Shown here: piece after piece, positions 35,960 through 43,941 of the stretch
Position numbering within the stretch: position 1 is the stretch's first letter
Layout of the letters: each line of letters opens with the position of its first letter
DNA from: Bradyrhizobium sp. Ghvi
Lineage (GTDB): Bacteria > Pseudomonadota > Alphaproteobacteria > Rhizobiales > Xanthobacteraceae
Direction of reading: 5' to 3'
Assembly (NCBI RefSeq): GCF_900115265.1
Contig: NZ_FOVU01000002.1
Span: forward strand, 744,001 to 808,000
DNA length: 64,000 nucleotides
Program-made: the position numbers and the translations under genes
The notes under the pieces: generated by a model
What the model saw: only the letters and a program-made list of their open reading frames with translations
Told to the model about the DNA's origin: nothing
Database searches by the model: none

Positions 35960-36664
35960 TCACAACGACAGATGCGCGTCGCGGATATCCGGACGCGCGT
36001 CGAGCTCGGCCATAGTGCCGCCGAAGCAGATGCGGCCGCGCTCGATAATGTAGGCGCGATCGGAGATCAACCGCGCAAAGTGCAGATTCTGCTCGGAGAC
36101 GACGATGCTGACGCCCTCCTTCTTCATGGTCAGGATGGCATCGACCATCTGCTCCACGATCTTGGGCGAGAGGCCTTCCGACGGCTCGTCCAACAGCACC
36201 AGCGACGGATTGCCCATCAGGGTGCGCGCGATCGTCAGCATCTGCTGCTCGCCACCGCTCATCCGCCCGCCCGGGCGGTTCTTCATCTCGCCGAGATTGG
36301 GAAACAGCGTGAACAGCTTTTCGCGAGTCCAGTACGGGGCGTTCGGACGCTTCGGCTGGCGGCCGACTTCGAGATTCTCTTCCACGGTGAGATCAGTGAA
36401 GATGCGGCGCTCTTCCGGCACATAGCCGAGGCCCTCGCGCACGATCTCGTGCGTCGGCTTTGCCGAGACGTCCTTGCCCTCGAAGGTGATCCGGCCGGTG
36501 CGCTGCGCGACGAGCCCGACGATCGAGCGGAACGTCGTGGACTTGCCGGCGCCGTTGCGCCCGAGCAGCGCCACCACTTCGCCCTCGCCGACCTCGAATC
36601 CGATGTCGAACAGGATGTGCGCCGGGCCGTAATGGCTGTTGAGGTCTTGCACCGAAAACTTCAT
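35960..36664 (-). CDS. livF: ABC transporter ATP-binding protein, LivF type
   Basis: A 234-residue ATPase of the hydrophobic/branched-chain amino acid uptake family. Walker A is GRNGAGKSTTF, the signature MSGGEQQMLTIARTLMG, and Walker B LVLLDEPSEGLSP, with the switch histidine region after it. The RIFTDLTVEENLEVG segment is characteristic of LivF. Its ATG overlaps the stop of livG (ATGA), and the MarR gene follows after 13 bases. With LivG, the fused LivHM permease and the binding protein it forms a full importer, expected here to take up nicotinate or a related aromatic acid rather than leucine (inference from context). Confidence 0.92.
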   Translation of the reverse strand: MKFSVQDLNSHYGPAHILFDIGFEVGEGEVVALLGRNGAGKSTTFRSIVGLVAQRTGRITFEGKDVSAKPTHEIVREGLGYVPEERRIFTDLTVEENLEVGRQPKRPNAPYWTREKLFTLFPNLGEMKNRPGGRMSGGEQQMLTIARTLMGNPSLVLLDEPSEGLSPKIVEQMVDAILTMKKEGVSIVVSEQNLHFARLISDRAYIIERGRICFGGTMAELDARPDIRDAHLSL

Positions 36665-37452
36665 GCCGAAGCCCCCTCGCGATGCCCGCCCTCATAGAGC
36701 AGGCCTTCGCCGAGATAGATCGCCTGCACCTGCGGATTGCCGCGCACCTCGGCCGGCGAGCCCTCGGCGATCAGCGTGCCGCGATTGAGCACGATGATGC
36801 GGTCGGCATGCTCGAACACAACATCCATGTCGTGTTCCGTGAACAGCACACCAATCGACTTTTCCTTCGCGATTTGAGCGGTCAACCGCATCAGCTCGAC
36901 GCGCTCGCGTGGCGCCATGCCGGCGGTGGGCTCGTCCATCAAGAGCAGCTTTGGATCGTTGGCGAGCGCCACCGCGAGTTCGAGCCGCTTGAGGTCGCCA
37001 TAGGCGAGCTCGCCGCAGGGGCGGTCCGCGTAGCCGCCCATACCGACCAACTCGAGCAGGCGCCCCGCCTCGGTGCGATCGACATTGGGTGCGGAACCCC
37101 AGAGATTGTAGAGCTGCTTCCCGTGCGAGATCAGCGCCACCTGGACGTTCTCGCGCACGGTCATCGTGGCGAAGGTCGCGGTGATCTGGAAGGTGCGGCC
37201 CACGCCCATGCGCCAGATGTCGCGCGGTTTCTTGCCGGTGGTCTCTTCGCCAAGCAGGCGGACGCGGCCGGAGTCAGGCTGGTTCTGGCCGTTAAGCATG
37301 TCGAAGCAGGTGCTCTTGCCCGCGCCATTCGGCCCGATCAGCGCCAGGATCTCGCCTGACCGCAGCGAGAACGAGACCCCGCGCACGGCGTGGATGCCGC
37401 CGTAGGATTTGGTCAGGCCTTCGACCGCGAGAAGTGTGGGTGCGACGCTCAT
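36661..37452 (-). CDS. livG: ABC transporter ATP-binding protein, LivG type
   Basis: A 263-residue ATPase with Walker A IGPNGAGKSTCFDMLNG, a signature region modified to CGELAYGDLKRLELAVALA, and Walker B LLLMDEPTAGMAPRERVEL. The LivG-specific switch FTEHDMDVVFEHADRI follows. The LSGG signature is replaced by LAYGD, as is common in LivG proteins (usually LSYGDQR). It overlaps both neighbours by 4 bases, the permease gene upstream and livF downstream, so translation is coupled throughout. It energises the importer described under the binding protein at 39514. Confidence 0.92.
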   Translation of the reverse strand: MSVAPTLLAVEGLTKSYGGIHAVRGVSFSLRSGEILALIGPNGAGKSTCFDMLNGQNQPDSGRVRLLGEETTGKKPRDIWRMGVGRTFQITATFATMTVRENVQVALISHGKQLYNLWGSAPNVDRTEAGRLLELVGMGGYADRPCGELAYGDLKRLELAVALANDPKLLLMDEPTAGMAPRERVELMRLTAQIAKEKSIGVLFTEHDMDVVFEHADRIIVLNRGTLIAEGSPAEVRGNPQVQAIYLGEGLLYEGGHREGASA

Positions 37453-39338
37453 TCGGCGGACTCGATCGGCTTGGCAAGCAGGGACGATCCCGGCGGCGAT
37501 GACCTACGGCGGCGCTGCGCCAGCAGCTCCAGCATGCCGACGATGCCCTTGGGGAAGACGACGACGATCAGCACGATGAAGCCGCCGAGCACCAGTTTCG
37601 ACAGGTCGGTCTGGCTCACCAGCCAGATGTTGAGAGCCTTGTAGACGATCGCGCCGATCACCCCACCCGACACCGTCTCCACACCGCCGAGCAGCACCAT
37701 GACCAGAGCATCGACCGAGAGCGAGATGCCGAGATTGTCGGGGAAGACGCTGCCCTTCAGATACGCGAACAGCGCGCCGCCGATGCCGGCGGTGGTGCCT
37801 GATATCACGAACGCCGTCCACTGGATGCGCTTGGCGTTGATGCCGACCGCCTCGCTGCGCAGCACCGAGTCGCGCGTGGCACGGAGCGCGTAGCCGAACG
37901 GAGAGAACACCGCGATCCGCAGCGCAATGGTGACGAGCGCGGCTATGCCAAGCGCGAGCCAATAGAAATGCGACACACTCGCCGCCCAACTCGCGGGCCA
38001 GACGCCGAGAATGCCGTTGTCGCCGCCTGTTACGCTCACCCATTGGAACGCAATCGACCACACGATCTGTGCGAAGGCCAGCGTCAGCATCGCAAAGTAG
38101 ACGCCGGAGAGCTGCACCGCGAAAAAGCCGAACACTGCCGCGCCCATGCAACCGAGCAGCGGCCCGAGCAGGAGGCAAACGATCATCGGCAGCCCCGCCA
38201 TCTTGGCAAGGAACGCGACGCCATAGGCGCCGAGGCCGAAATAGGCGGCGTGGCCGAACGAGGCGAGCCCGCCGACCGACATCAGGAAATGCAGGCTGAC
38301 GGCGAAGATGACGAAGATCGCGATCTCCGAGCCGACGGTCAGCGCGTAATTGCCGGCGAACAGCGGCAGCATCGCCGCAACGAGCAGCGCTGCGAGTGAG
38401 CCGAGCCGCTCGTTTTGGGTCAGTGGCCGCCACGGATTGACGGTGAGACCAGGCGTCTTGCGCGCGGCCGCCTCCGGTTTGCCGAACAGGCCCCAAGGCC
38501 GCACGATGAGCACGGCGGCCATCACCAGGAAGACCAGGATGATGGAGATTTTCGGGAAGATCAGGATGCCGAAGGCGTTCAGCTCGGATACCAGCACGGC
38601 CGCGACAAACGCTCCGACAATGCTGCCGAGGCCGCCGATCACGACGACGACGAAGACCTCGACGATGATGCGCAGATCCATGGCGTGATGCACGGCGTCG
38701 CGCGGGATCTGGAGCGCGCCACCGAGAGCGGCCAGGAAGACGCCGACCGCGAACACCGACGTGAACAGCCATTTCTGGTTCACACCGAGCGCTGCGACCA
38801 TGTCGCGGTCCTGGGTCGCGGCACGCACCAAGACACCCCAACGCGTGCGCTGGAACAGCAGCCAGAGAACACCGAGCACGACGGGGCCGAGCACGATCAG
38901 GAACAGGTCGTAGCTCGGAATGTTCTGGCCAAAGAAATCAACGGCGCCCTTGAAGCCCGGGGCGCGGCGGCCGACGAGGTCGTCGGGGCCCCAGATCAGC
39001 ACCACGAGATCCTCGACCATCAGTGTGAGGCCGAACGTGCCGAGCAGCTGGAATAGTTCGGGCGCATGATAGATGCGGCGGAGCAGCACCATCTCGACGA
39101 GGACGCCGATCAGCGCCACGGCCAGCGCCGCCGCAAGCACCCCGCCCCAGAAGCCGAACGCGCCGGAGAAGCGCTCGGTCAGCGTGAAAGCGATGTAGGC
39201 GCCGATCATGTAGAAGGCGCCATGCGCGAAATTCACGATCCGCGTCACGCCAAAGATGATCGACAGGCCCGAGGCCACCAAGAACAGCGACGCTGCGCTG
39301 GCGAGACCGGTCAGAAACTGTACGACGTAAAAGGCCAT
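37449..39338 (-). CDS. fused LivH-LivM ABC transporter permease
   Basis: A 629-residue inner-membrane protein that joins both permease halves of a branched-chain-type importer. Residues 1-290 correspond to LivH (start VQFLTGLASAASLFLVASGLSIIFGVTRIVNFAHG, shown as a landmark; end NAFGILIFPKIS...VLIVRPWGLFG). After a linker with AARKTPGLTVNPW, residues 310-620 correspond to LivM, with LMSVGGLASFGHAAYFGLGAYG and the EAA-like ALRATRDSVLRSEAVGINAKR loop. About 16 helices are expected. In most systems these are two genes; here one frame encodes both without any stop. It is downstream of the binding-protein gene, separated by the repeat at 39363-39502. Confidence 0.92.
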   Translation of the reverse strand: MAFYVVQFLTGLASAASLFLVASGLSIIFGVTRIVNFAHGAFYMIGAYIAFTLTERFSGAFGFWGGVLAAALAVALIGVLVEMVLLRRIYHAPELFQLLGTFGLTLMVEDLVVLIWGPDDLVGRRAPGFKGAVDFFGQNIPSYDLFLIVLGPVVLGVLWLLFQRTRWGVLVRAATQDRDMVAALGVNQKWLFTSVFAVGVFLAALGGALQIPRDAVHHAMDLRIIVEVFVVVVIGGLGSIVGAFVAAVLVSELNAFGILIFPKISIILVFLVMAAVLIVRPWGLFGKPEAAARKTPGLTVNPWRPLTQNERLGSLAALLVAAMLPLFAGNYALTVGSEIAIFVIFAVSLHFLMSVGGLASFGHAAYFGLGAYGVAFLAKMAGLPMIVCLLLGPLLGCMGAAVFGFFAVQLSGVYFAMLTLAFAQIVWSIAFQWVSVTGGDNGILGVWPASWAASVSHFYWLALGIAALVTIALRIAVFSPFGYALRATRDSVLRSEAVGINAKRIQWTAFVISGTTAGIGGALFAYLKGSVFPDNLGISLSVDALVMVLLGGVETVSGGVIGAIVYKALNIWLVSQTDLSKLVLGGFIVLIVVVFPKGIVGMLELLAQRRRRSSPPGSSLLAKPIESAE

Positions 39339-39362
39339 CGGCGGTCCGGGTTGGTTGAAGTC

Positions 39363-39502
39363 GTAGGGTGGGTTAGCCCTGCAGATGCGCAGAGCGCATC
39401 GGCTCGGCGTAACCCACCACCTTTTTCTCGTATGGGCACCGAAGATGGTGGGTTACGTCACGCAGATGCGCTTTGCGCATCTGCGTGACTAACCCACCCT
39501 AC
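39363..39502. repeat. palindromic repeat inside the ABC transporter operon
   Basis: Perfect 14-base arms GTAGGGTGGGTTAG (39363-39376) and CTAACCCACCCTAC (39489-39502), with two inner hairpins (GATGCGC-aga-GCGCATC and GCAGATGCGC-ttt-GCGCATCTGC). It lies between the binding-protein stop and the permease start. In the transcript it would form a large structure that may raise binding-protein message over permease message. Confidence 0.65.
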
Positions 39503-39513
39503 GGCACTGGCGC

Positions 39514-40716
39514 TTAGTCCTTGGGCCGAAGCTTCTCGACTTCGGCATCGCTGGGCAGATAGTCCGCACCCTTCTTGTAGGAGGCGTCCACCATCACGCC
39601 CTTGCCGTCCTTCTGCGCGGTCTTGCCGACGAAGGCACCGAGGGTCGATTGGTGGTCGATCTTGCGGAACGTGATCTCGCCGAACGGCGAGGGCATGGAA
39701 ATGCCTTCAGCCGCCGCGATCATCTTGTCGGTGTCGGTCGAGCCGGCCTTGGCGATGATCGCAGCCGCCGCCTTGATGGTCTGGTAGCCGACGATCGAGC
39801 CGAGGCGCGGATAGTCATTGTACTTGCCCTGATACGCCTTCAGGAACGCATCGTGCTCGGGCGTCTTGATCGAGTACCAGGGATAGCCGGTGACGATCCA
39901 GCCCTCCGGCGTCTCGTCCTTGAGCGGATCGAGATATTCGGGCTCGCCGGTCAGGAAGGATACGACCTCGCGCCCCCTAAACAGGCCGCGGGTGTTGCCT
40001 TCACGGACAAGCTTGACGAGGTCAGGGCCGAACGTGACGTTGAGAATGGCTTCCGGGTTGGCCTGCGCCACCGCCTGCACCACCGGACCCGCGTCGATCT
40101 TGCCCTGCGGCGGCCACTGCTCGTCGACCCACTGGATGTCAGGACGCTTCTCCGACATCAGCTTCTTGAACACCGCGACTGCCGACTGGCCGTACTCATA
40201 GTTCGGCGCAATCGTCGCCCAGCGCTTGGCCGGCAGCTTGCTGGCGGCCTCGACCAGCATCGCGGCCTGCATGTAGTTGGAGGGGCGCAGACGGAAGGTG
40301 TATTTGTTGCCTTTCGACCAGGTTATCGCGTCCGTCAGCGGTTCGGCCGCGAGGAAGAACACCTTCTTCTGGTTGGCGAAGTCGCTGACCGCGAGGCCAA
40401 TGTTCGACAGGAACGTGCCCGTCAGCATCGCGACGCCTTCGCTGGAGACGAGCTCGTTGGCCGCGGTCTGTGCGTCCGCCGGTTTGCCACCGTCGTCCTT
40501 GGAGATGACGACGAGCTTCTTGCCGTTGATGCCGCCGGCTGCGTTGATCTCCTCAACGGCGAGTTGCCAGCCCTTGCGATATGGCTCGGTGAAGGACGGT
40601 AGCAGCGAGTAGCTGTTGATCTCACCGATCTTGATGTCCTCCGCCACGGCCGAATGGCCGATGCCGACAGCCAGAAGCGCAAACGCCGCGCCGACAAAAT
40701 AGTTTCTTGCTCGCAT
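39514..40716 (-). CDS. ABC transporter substrate-binding protein, branched-chain amino acid/aromatic acid type
   Basis: A 400-residue periplasmic binding protein of family 4 (LivJ-like). A signal peptide (MRARNYFVGAAFALLAVGIG, cut near AVAED) precedes the mature start IKIGEINSYSLLPSFTEPYR. The bilobal domain shows AVEEINAAGGINGKKLVVIS, GTFLSNIGLAVSDFA and ATIAPNYEYGQSAVA. The ATG at 40716 has a TGGAGG site close upstream; an in-frame start nine codons earlier is less likely. Binding proteins of this family in Rhodopseudomonas-type bacteria often carry aromatic acids. Its place between DUF1185 and the permease, in the operon with 6-hydroxynicotinate reductase, makes nicotinate or 6-hydroxynicotinate a likely ligand (inference). 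Confidence 0.9.
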   Translation of the reverse strand: MRARNYFVGAAFALLAVGIGHSAVAEDIKIGEINSYSLLPSFTEPYRKGWQLAVEEINAAGGINGKKLVVISKDDGGKPADAQTAANELVSSEGVAMLTGTFLSNIGLAVSDFANQKKVFFLAAEPLTDAITWSKGNKYTFRLRPSNYMQAAMLVEAASKLPAKRWATIAPNYEYGQSAVAVFKKLMSEKRPDIQWVDEQWPPQGKIDAGPVVQAVAQANPEAILNVTFGPDLVKLVREGNTRGLFRGREVVSFLTGEPEYLDPLKDETPEGWIVTGYPWYSIKTPEHDAFLKAYQGKYNDYPRLGSIVGYQTIKAAAAIIAKAGSTDTDKMIAAAEGISMPSPFGEITFRKIDHQSTLGAFVGKTAQKDGKGVMVDASYKKGADYLPSDAEVEKLRPKD

Positions 40717-40746
40717 CCCAACCTCCAGTTTTGAATTTGTCACGTC

Positions 40747-41331
40747 TTATCGCAAACCGTCTTCGCCCTTGATCTCGGCGACCGTCAGCCCGCCGACCCG
40801 CGGCAATGGACGGCCGCTGTCGGTGACGGCAACCGCGACCATGATCTCGTTGGCGCGCGGCGCATCATTGATCTGCACTTCCATCCCGTCGAAATGGCTA
40901 CGCACAAAGGCCGCGTCCTTGTGCCCGAGCGGAATGTCGAGCGTCGTGCCGGGGCCGCTGCGCTTTTTCGACGACGGGATCAGCGCCGCGCCCTTGCTCA
41001 GGACTTTGCGCACCGGTGCGCCCATCTTCGGGTGAAGAATCGCGGCGGCATGCTCCAGCTCACCGTTCTCGCCGACAGCCGCGGCCTTGCCGTAGCTTTG
41101 GGCCTTCGCGCCGTCGATGCCCAGCGCCGCCACGGCGCGCTTCGACAACAGCTCGCCGAGCTCCTCGCCGATCGCGATCAAGGGCGAAAGGTCCTCGACA
41201 TATTTGCCGGCAAAGGGATTCTCGATCACGGCGATGGCCGCGGCGCGCCGGGTCGGCGGCGAAACCTGACGACCCATCTCCATCTGCGTCTCTTCGACGA
41301 CGGTGACGATCTTGCGAATGATCGCGCTCAT
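40747..41331 (-). CDS. DUF1185 (amino acid synthesis family) protein
   Basis: A 194-residue soluble protein matching the DUF1185 family: IRKIVTVVEETQMEMGRQVSPPTRRAAA (landmark), AIAVIENPFAGKYVEDLSPLI, YGKAAAVGENGELEHAAAILHPKMG, PLGHKDAAFVRSHFDGM. The family has a labelled but unproven link to amino acid synthesis. Here it lies 15 bases after the UPF0280 gene and 30 bases before the binding-protein gene, within the nicotinate operon. It could act on a product of ring opening such as 2-formylglutarate, or help assemble the reductase. Neither is shown by sequence. Confidence 0.8.
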   Translation of the reverse strand: MSAIIRKIVTVVEETQMEMGRQVSPPTRRAAAIAVIENPFAGKYVEDLSPLIAIGEELGELLSKRAVAALGIDGAKAQSYGKAAAVGENGELEHAAAILHPKMGAPVRKVLSKGAALIPSSKKRSGPGTTLDIPLGHKDAAFVRSHFDGMEVQINDAPRANEIMVAVAVTDSGRPLPRVGGLTVAEIKGEDGLR

Positions 41332-41346
41332 GCTTCGCTTCCCTGT

Positions 41347-42243
41347 TCAGGCACCGACCGCATTCTCCAGCGCCAGCGGGCGCGATCGTTGCTCTCTTAT
41401 ATCCTTGGTTCCGACGACGATCATATCACCACAAAGCCTGAGCACGGCACCCTCGATCAATCCGCGATCGAATAATTGCCGTGCACATTCCGCGCCAGAT
41501 TCCAGCGCGGCGGCGATGTCCTTTCGTGACAATTGACTGACATTGCGGGTGACGAGACGCGAACCGAGATCGCTGTCTGGCTGAAGCTCGTTGGCGGGTT
41601 GCCGGATGATGCCGGGATGGCCCGGCAGGTCGACTGCATTGGCAATGATCGTCGCCGCCGCATCGGCCTGCGACGCGGTTGCGGCCAGCACCGTCACGGC
41701 GTCCGCGATGCCGAGCGAAAAGCTGCGGCCATGACGCCCGCTAGTCGCAATGCCGCGAATTGGGTCGTTCGCATCGACCCTCAGAGTGCGCATCACGCCG
41801 TCGCCGTCAGGCCGATCGATCAGGCCGACCGAAAAATGCTCACCCCGCCCGAGATGCAGCGCGATGTCGCCACCGTTATTGACATAGACACGCTCGAGCG
41901 GCGCAGCGTCCAGCATCGCGCCGAGAATCTCCTCGGCCACGCTTCCGGCCACCGCGGCCATCGGGGTGATGAAGCAATCGGACGCGTAAGGCGCGACCGC
42001 CGCGTGCATCCGGCGCGCGACCACGCTCCTGAGCGACGTCCGCTCCCCTGCAGCCGCCCGCAACTCCGGCAGTTCCGCACAGAGTTCGTCGAGCAGTCCG
42101 GTCAAGCGGCGCGCCGCGGCCTCATAAGCCACCTGCACGTCGTGCGCGGGCCCCCTCGCCTCGATAATCAGGTCAATCGGTCCATCCTGCAAATGCAGCC
42201 GCCGGCCATCAGACAGCATTGCAATTTGCGGGAGTCTTGTCAT
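41347..42243 (-). CDS. UPF0280 family protein (ApbE-like fold)
   Basis: A 298-residue protein of the UPF0280 family, distantly related in fold to ApbE FAD:protein FMN transferases. Landmarks are ACFITPMAAVAGSVAEEIL (here as SDCFITPMAAVAGSVAEEIL), VNNGGDIALHL and IATSGRHGRSFSLGIADAVTVLA. The NNGGD and TSG elements correspond to ApbE positions for nucleotide and metal. Its ATG overlaps the stop of the 6-hydroxynicotinate reductase gene (ATGA). The E. barkeri reductase is reported to carry a covalently bound flavin, so a flavin-attaching role for this protein is an attractive, untested idea. Confidence 0.82.
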   Translation of the reverse strand: MTRLPQIAMLSDGRRLHLQDGPIDLIIEARGPAHDVQVAYEAAARRLTGLLDELCAELPELRAAAGERTSLRSVVARRMHAAVAPYASDCFITPMAAVAGSVAEEILGAMLDAAPLERVYVNNGGDIALHLGRGEHFSVGLIDRPDGDGVMRTLRVDANDPIRGIATSGRHGRSFSLGIADAVTVLAATASQADAAATIIANAVDLPGHPGIIRQPANELQPDSDLGSRLVTRNVSQLSRKDIAAALESGAECARQLFDRGLIEGAVLRLCGDMIVVGTKDIREQRSRPLALENAVGA

Positions 42244-43697
42244 GGCCGCGGTCCCGGGATCGGATTCTGCCAGGGCAGCTGGCGGACGTCGTCACCGTTC
42301 TGCACCTCGGACAGCGGCTTCACGTAGTCCATGTGCCCGCCGAGCGCGGCATAATCAGACAGCTTCATCGTGAACTCGATCGGCGCCACCAGCGCCGGCG
42401 TCGGCACATAGCCGAACGCACCTGACGGCATCTGCGTCACGTCAACCATGTAGGTAATGCCGCCGCCCGGCCAGACATAGACAGGCGCGCCGCCGCTGGT
42501 GACGCGCGTCAGCGCATCCTTCACCGAGCGAGTCAGCCGCACCGGATTGTCAGTGACGCCGGCCCGCAACGAGCCGCCGGCGCCGGCCATGAACAGCACC
42601 GTGCACAGGGCCGGCTCGCAATTCTCCTGGATGCGCTCGACCGAGAATTTCAAATCGGCAGGCATCTCGGTCTCAATCGGCTTCAGGGCCTCGTCGAGCA
42701 CATAATACGAAGAATGCTCGCCGGTGGTGGAGACCATCAGCATGGTCAGGCCCGGCTTGGCCTCCTTGGCGTCGAACGGACCGAGGATCGCCAGCGGATC
42801 GGAGATATTGGTGCCGCCCCAGCCGGTGCCGGGATCGGCGACCTGGAAATAGCGGCCGGGCGTCGAGCGCCGGCCCTTCATCTTGATGCCGCTGTCGGGG
42901 ATGTCGAGCAGCTTGCCGGCCTGGTGCTCCGAGAGCACGCCGGTGATGTGGTCGTCGACCACGACGACCTCGTCGACCTTGCCTTGCCATTGCTTGGCGA
43001 ACATGCCGATCGTCGCCGAGCCGCAGCCGACGCGCATGCGCTCTTCTTTCACGCCGTTCACGACAGGTGGCCGACCGGCCTGCACCACTACCGTGGCGCC
43101 GCCGTCGATGGTGAGCTCGACCGCTTTGCAATTGGCAAGGTCCATCAGCGTGTCGCAGGTGACGCGCCCCTCCTTCTTGGAGCCGCCGGTGAGATGATGC
43201 ACGCCGCCGAGCGACAGCATCTGCGAGCCGTATTCGCTGGTGGTGACGTGGCCGACCGCCTCGCCCTGCGCGCGCACGGTCGCGGTCTCCGGCCCGAGGT
43301 AGCGGTCCGTGTCGATCTTCACCTTGATTCCGCAATAGGAGAAGATGCCCTCGGTGACCACGGTCACCATGTCGACGCCGTCGACTTCCGCGGAGACGAT
43401 GAAGGGCGCCGGCTTGTAATCGGGATAGGTCGTGCCCGCGCCGATCGCCGTCACGAAGGTCGAAGGTTCGTGGACGATCTTGCCGTCCCAGTCTTCGGTG
43501 CGGCTGAACGGCACGAGCTTGCCGCCGTGCGAGACGGTGCGCTCCAGGATCACATGGGGATCGACGCGAACGAGCTTGCCATCATGGTTGGCATAACGGT
43601 CGCAGGCGCCTGCCGCGCGCGGCTTGATGTAGCACATCACCGGACAGGCATCGCAGCGGATCTTGTCGGTGGCAGCGCTTGTTGTTTCCATCACCAT
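42240..43697 (-). CDS. hnr: 6-hydroxynicotinate reductase
   Basis: A 485-residue iron-sulfur protein resembling 6-hydroxynicotinate reductase of Eubacterium barkeri. It would reduce 6-hydroxynicotinate to 1,4,5,6-tetrahydro-6-oxonicotinate. A cluster of cysteines C15, C18, C22 and C32 (RCDACPVMC...GACDRY) can hold one 4Fe-4S centre. Later landmarks are FSYCGIKVKIDTDRYLG, MRVGCGSATIGMF, GTGWGGTNI and MPSGAFGYVPTPALVAP. The E. barkeri enzyme contains covalent flavin and several Fe-S clusters. The ATG at 43697 is chosen as the first codon downstream of the operator at 43726-43739; the next ATG is two codons further in. It heads an operon that runs to the MarR gene and is divergent from nicA. Confidence 0.85.
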   Translation of the reverse strand: MVMETTSAATDKIRCDACPVMCYIKPRAAGACDRYANHDGKLVRVDPHVILERTVSHGGKLVPFSRTEDWDGKIVHEPSTFVTAIGAGTTYPDYKPAPFIVSAEVDGVDMVTVVTEGIFSYCGIKVKIDTDRYLGPETATVRAQGEAVGHVTTSEYGSQMLSLGGVHHLTGGSKKEGRVTCDTLMDLANCKAVELTIDGGATVVVQAGRPPVVNGVKEERMRVGCGSATIGMFAKQWQGKVDEVVVVDDHITGVLSEHQAGKLLDIPDSGIKMKGRRSTPGRYFQVADPGTGWGGTNISDPLAILGPFDAKEAKPGLTMLMVSTTGEHSSYYVLDEALKPIETEMPADLKFSVERIQENCEPALCTVLFMAGAGGSLRAGVTDNPVRLTRSVKDALTRVTSGGAPVYVWPGGGITYMVDVTQMPSGAFGYVPTPALVAPIEFTMKLSDYAALGGHMDYVKPLSEVQNGDDVRQLPWQNPIPGPRP

Positions 43698-43725
43698 GGG
43701 AGAGCCAGCAGACACTGCGGTTATC

Positions 43726-43739
43726 ATTCGTATACGAAC
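43726..43739. promoter_or_regulatory. 14-bp palindrome upstream of the 6-hydroxynicotinate reductase gene
   Basis: ATTCGTATACGAAC, symmetric around GTATAC, 28 bases before the hnr start. It shares the core TTYGTRTACRAA with the copies at 33917, 33931 and 43878. The position fits repression of the hnr-to-MarR operon. Confidence 0.6.
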
Positions 43740-43877
43740 GATGTTGCGCGCGGTCCTGAGAGCTGTCAAGCGGCGCCGCGCGCGAAAAGATGCGCCTGCC
43801 GCATAAAACTGCATTTGCCTCCCAGGCTTGTCCACAAAGCGGGCAATTGCGCTGCACTGCGGCATGGCCGCTTGCAC

Positions 43878-43891
43878 GTTTGTGTACAAAC
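43878..43891. promoter_or_regulatory. 14-bp palindrome upstream of nicA
   Basis: GTTTGTGTACAAAC (inside the 16-base palindrome CGTTTGTGTACAAACG, 43877-43892), 50 bases before the nicA start. It differs from the other three copies at the centre (GTGTAC for GTATAC) but keeps the same length and outer bases. Confidence 0.55.
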
Positions 43892-43941
43892 GGTATCGTC
43901 GCCACATAGACATTTCGCGACCGCAGGGTTTGGGAACGAGG

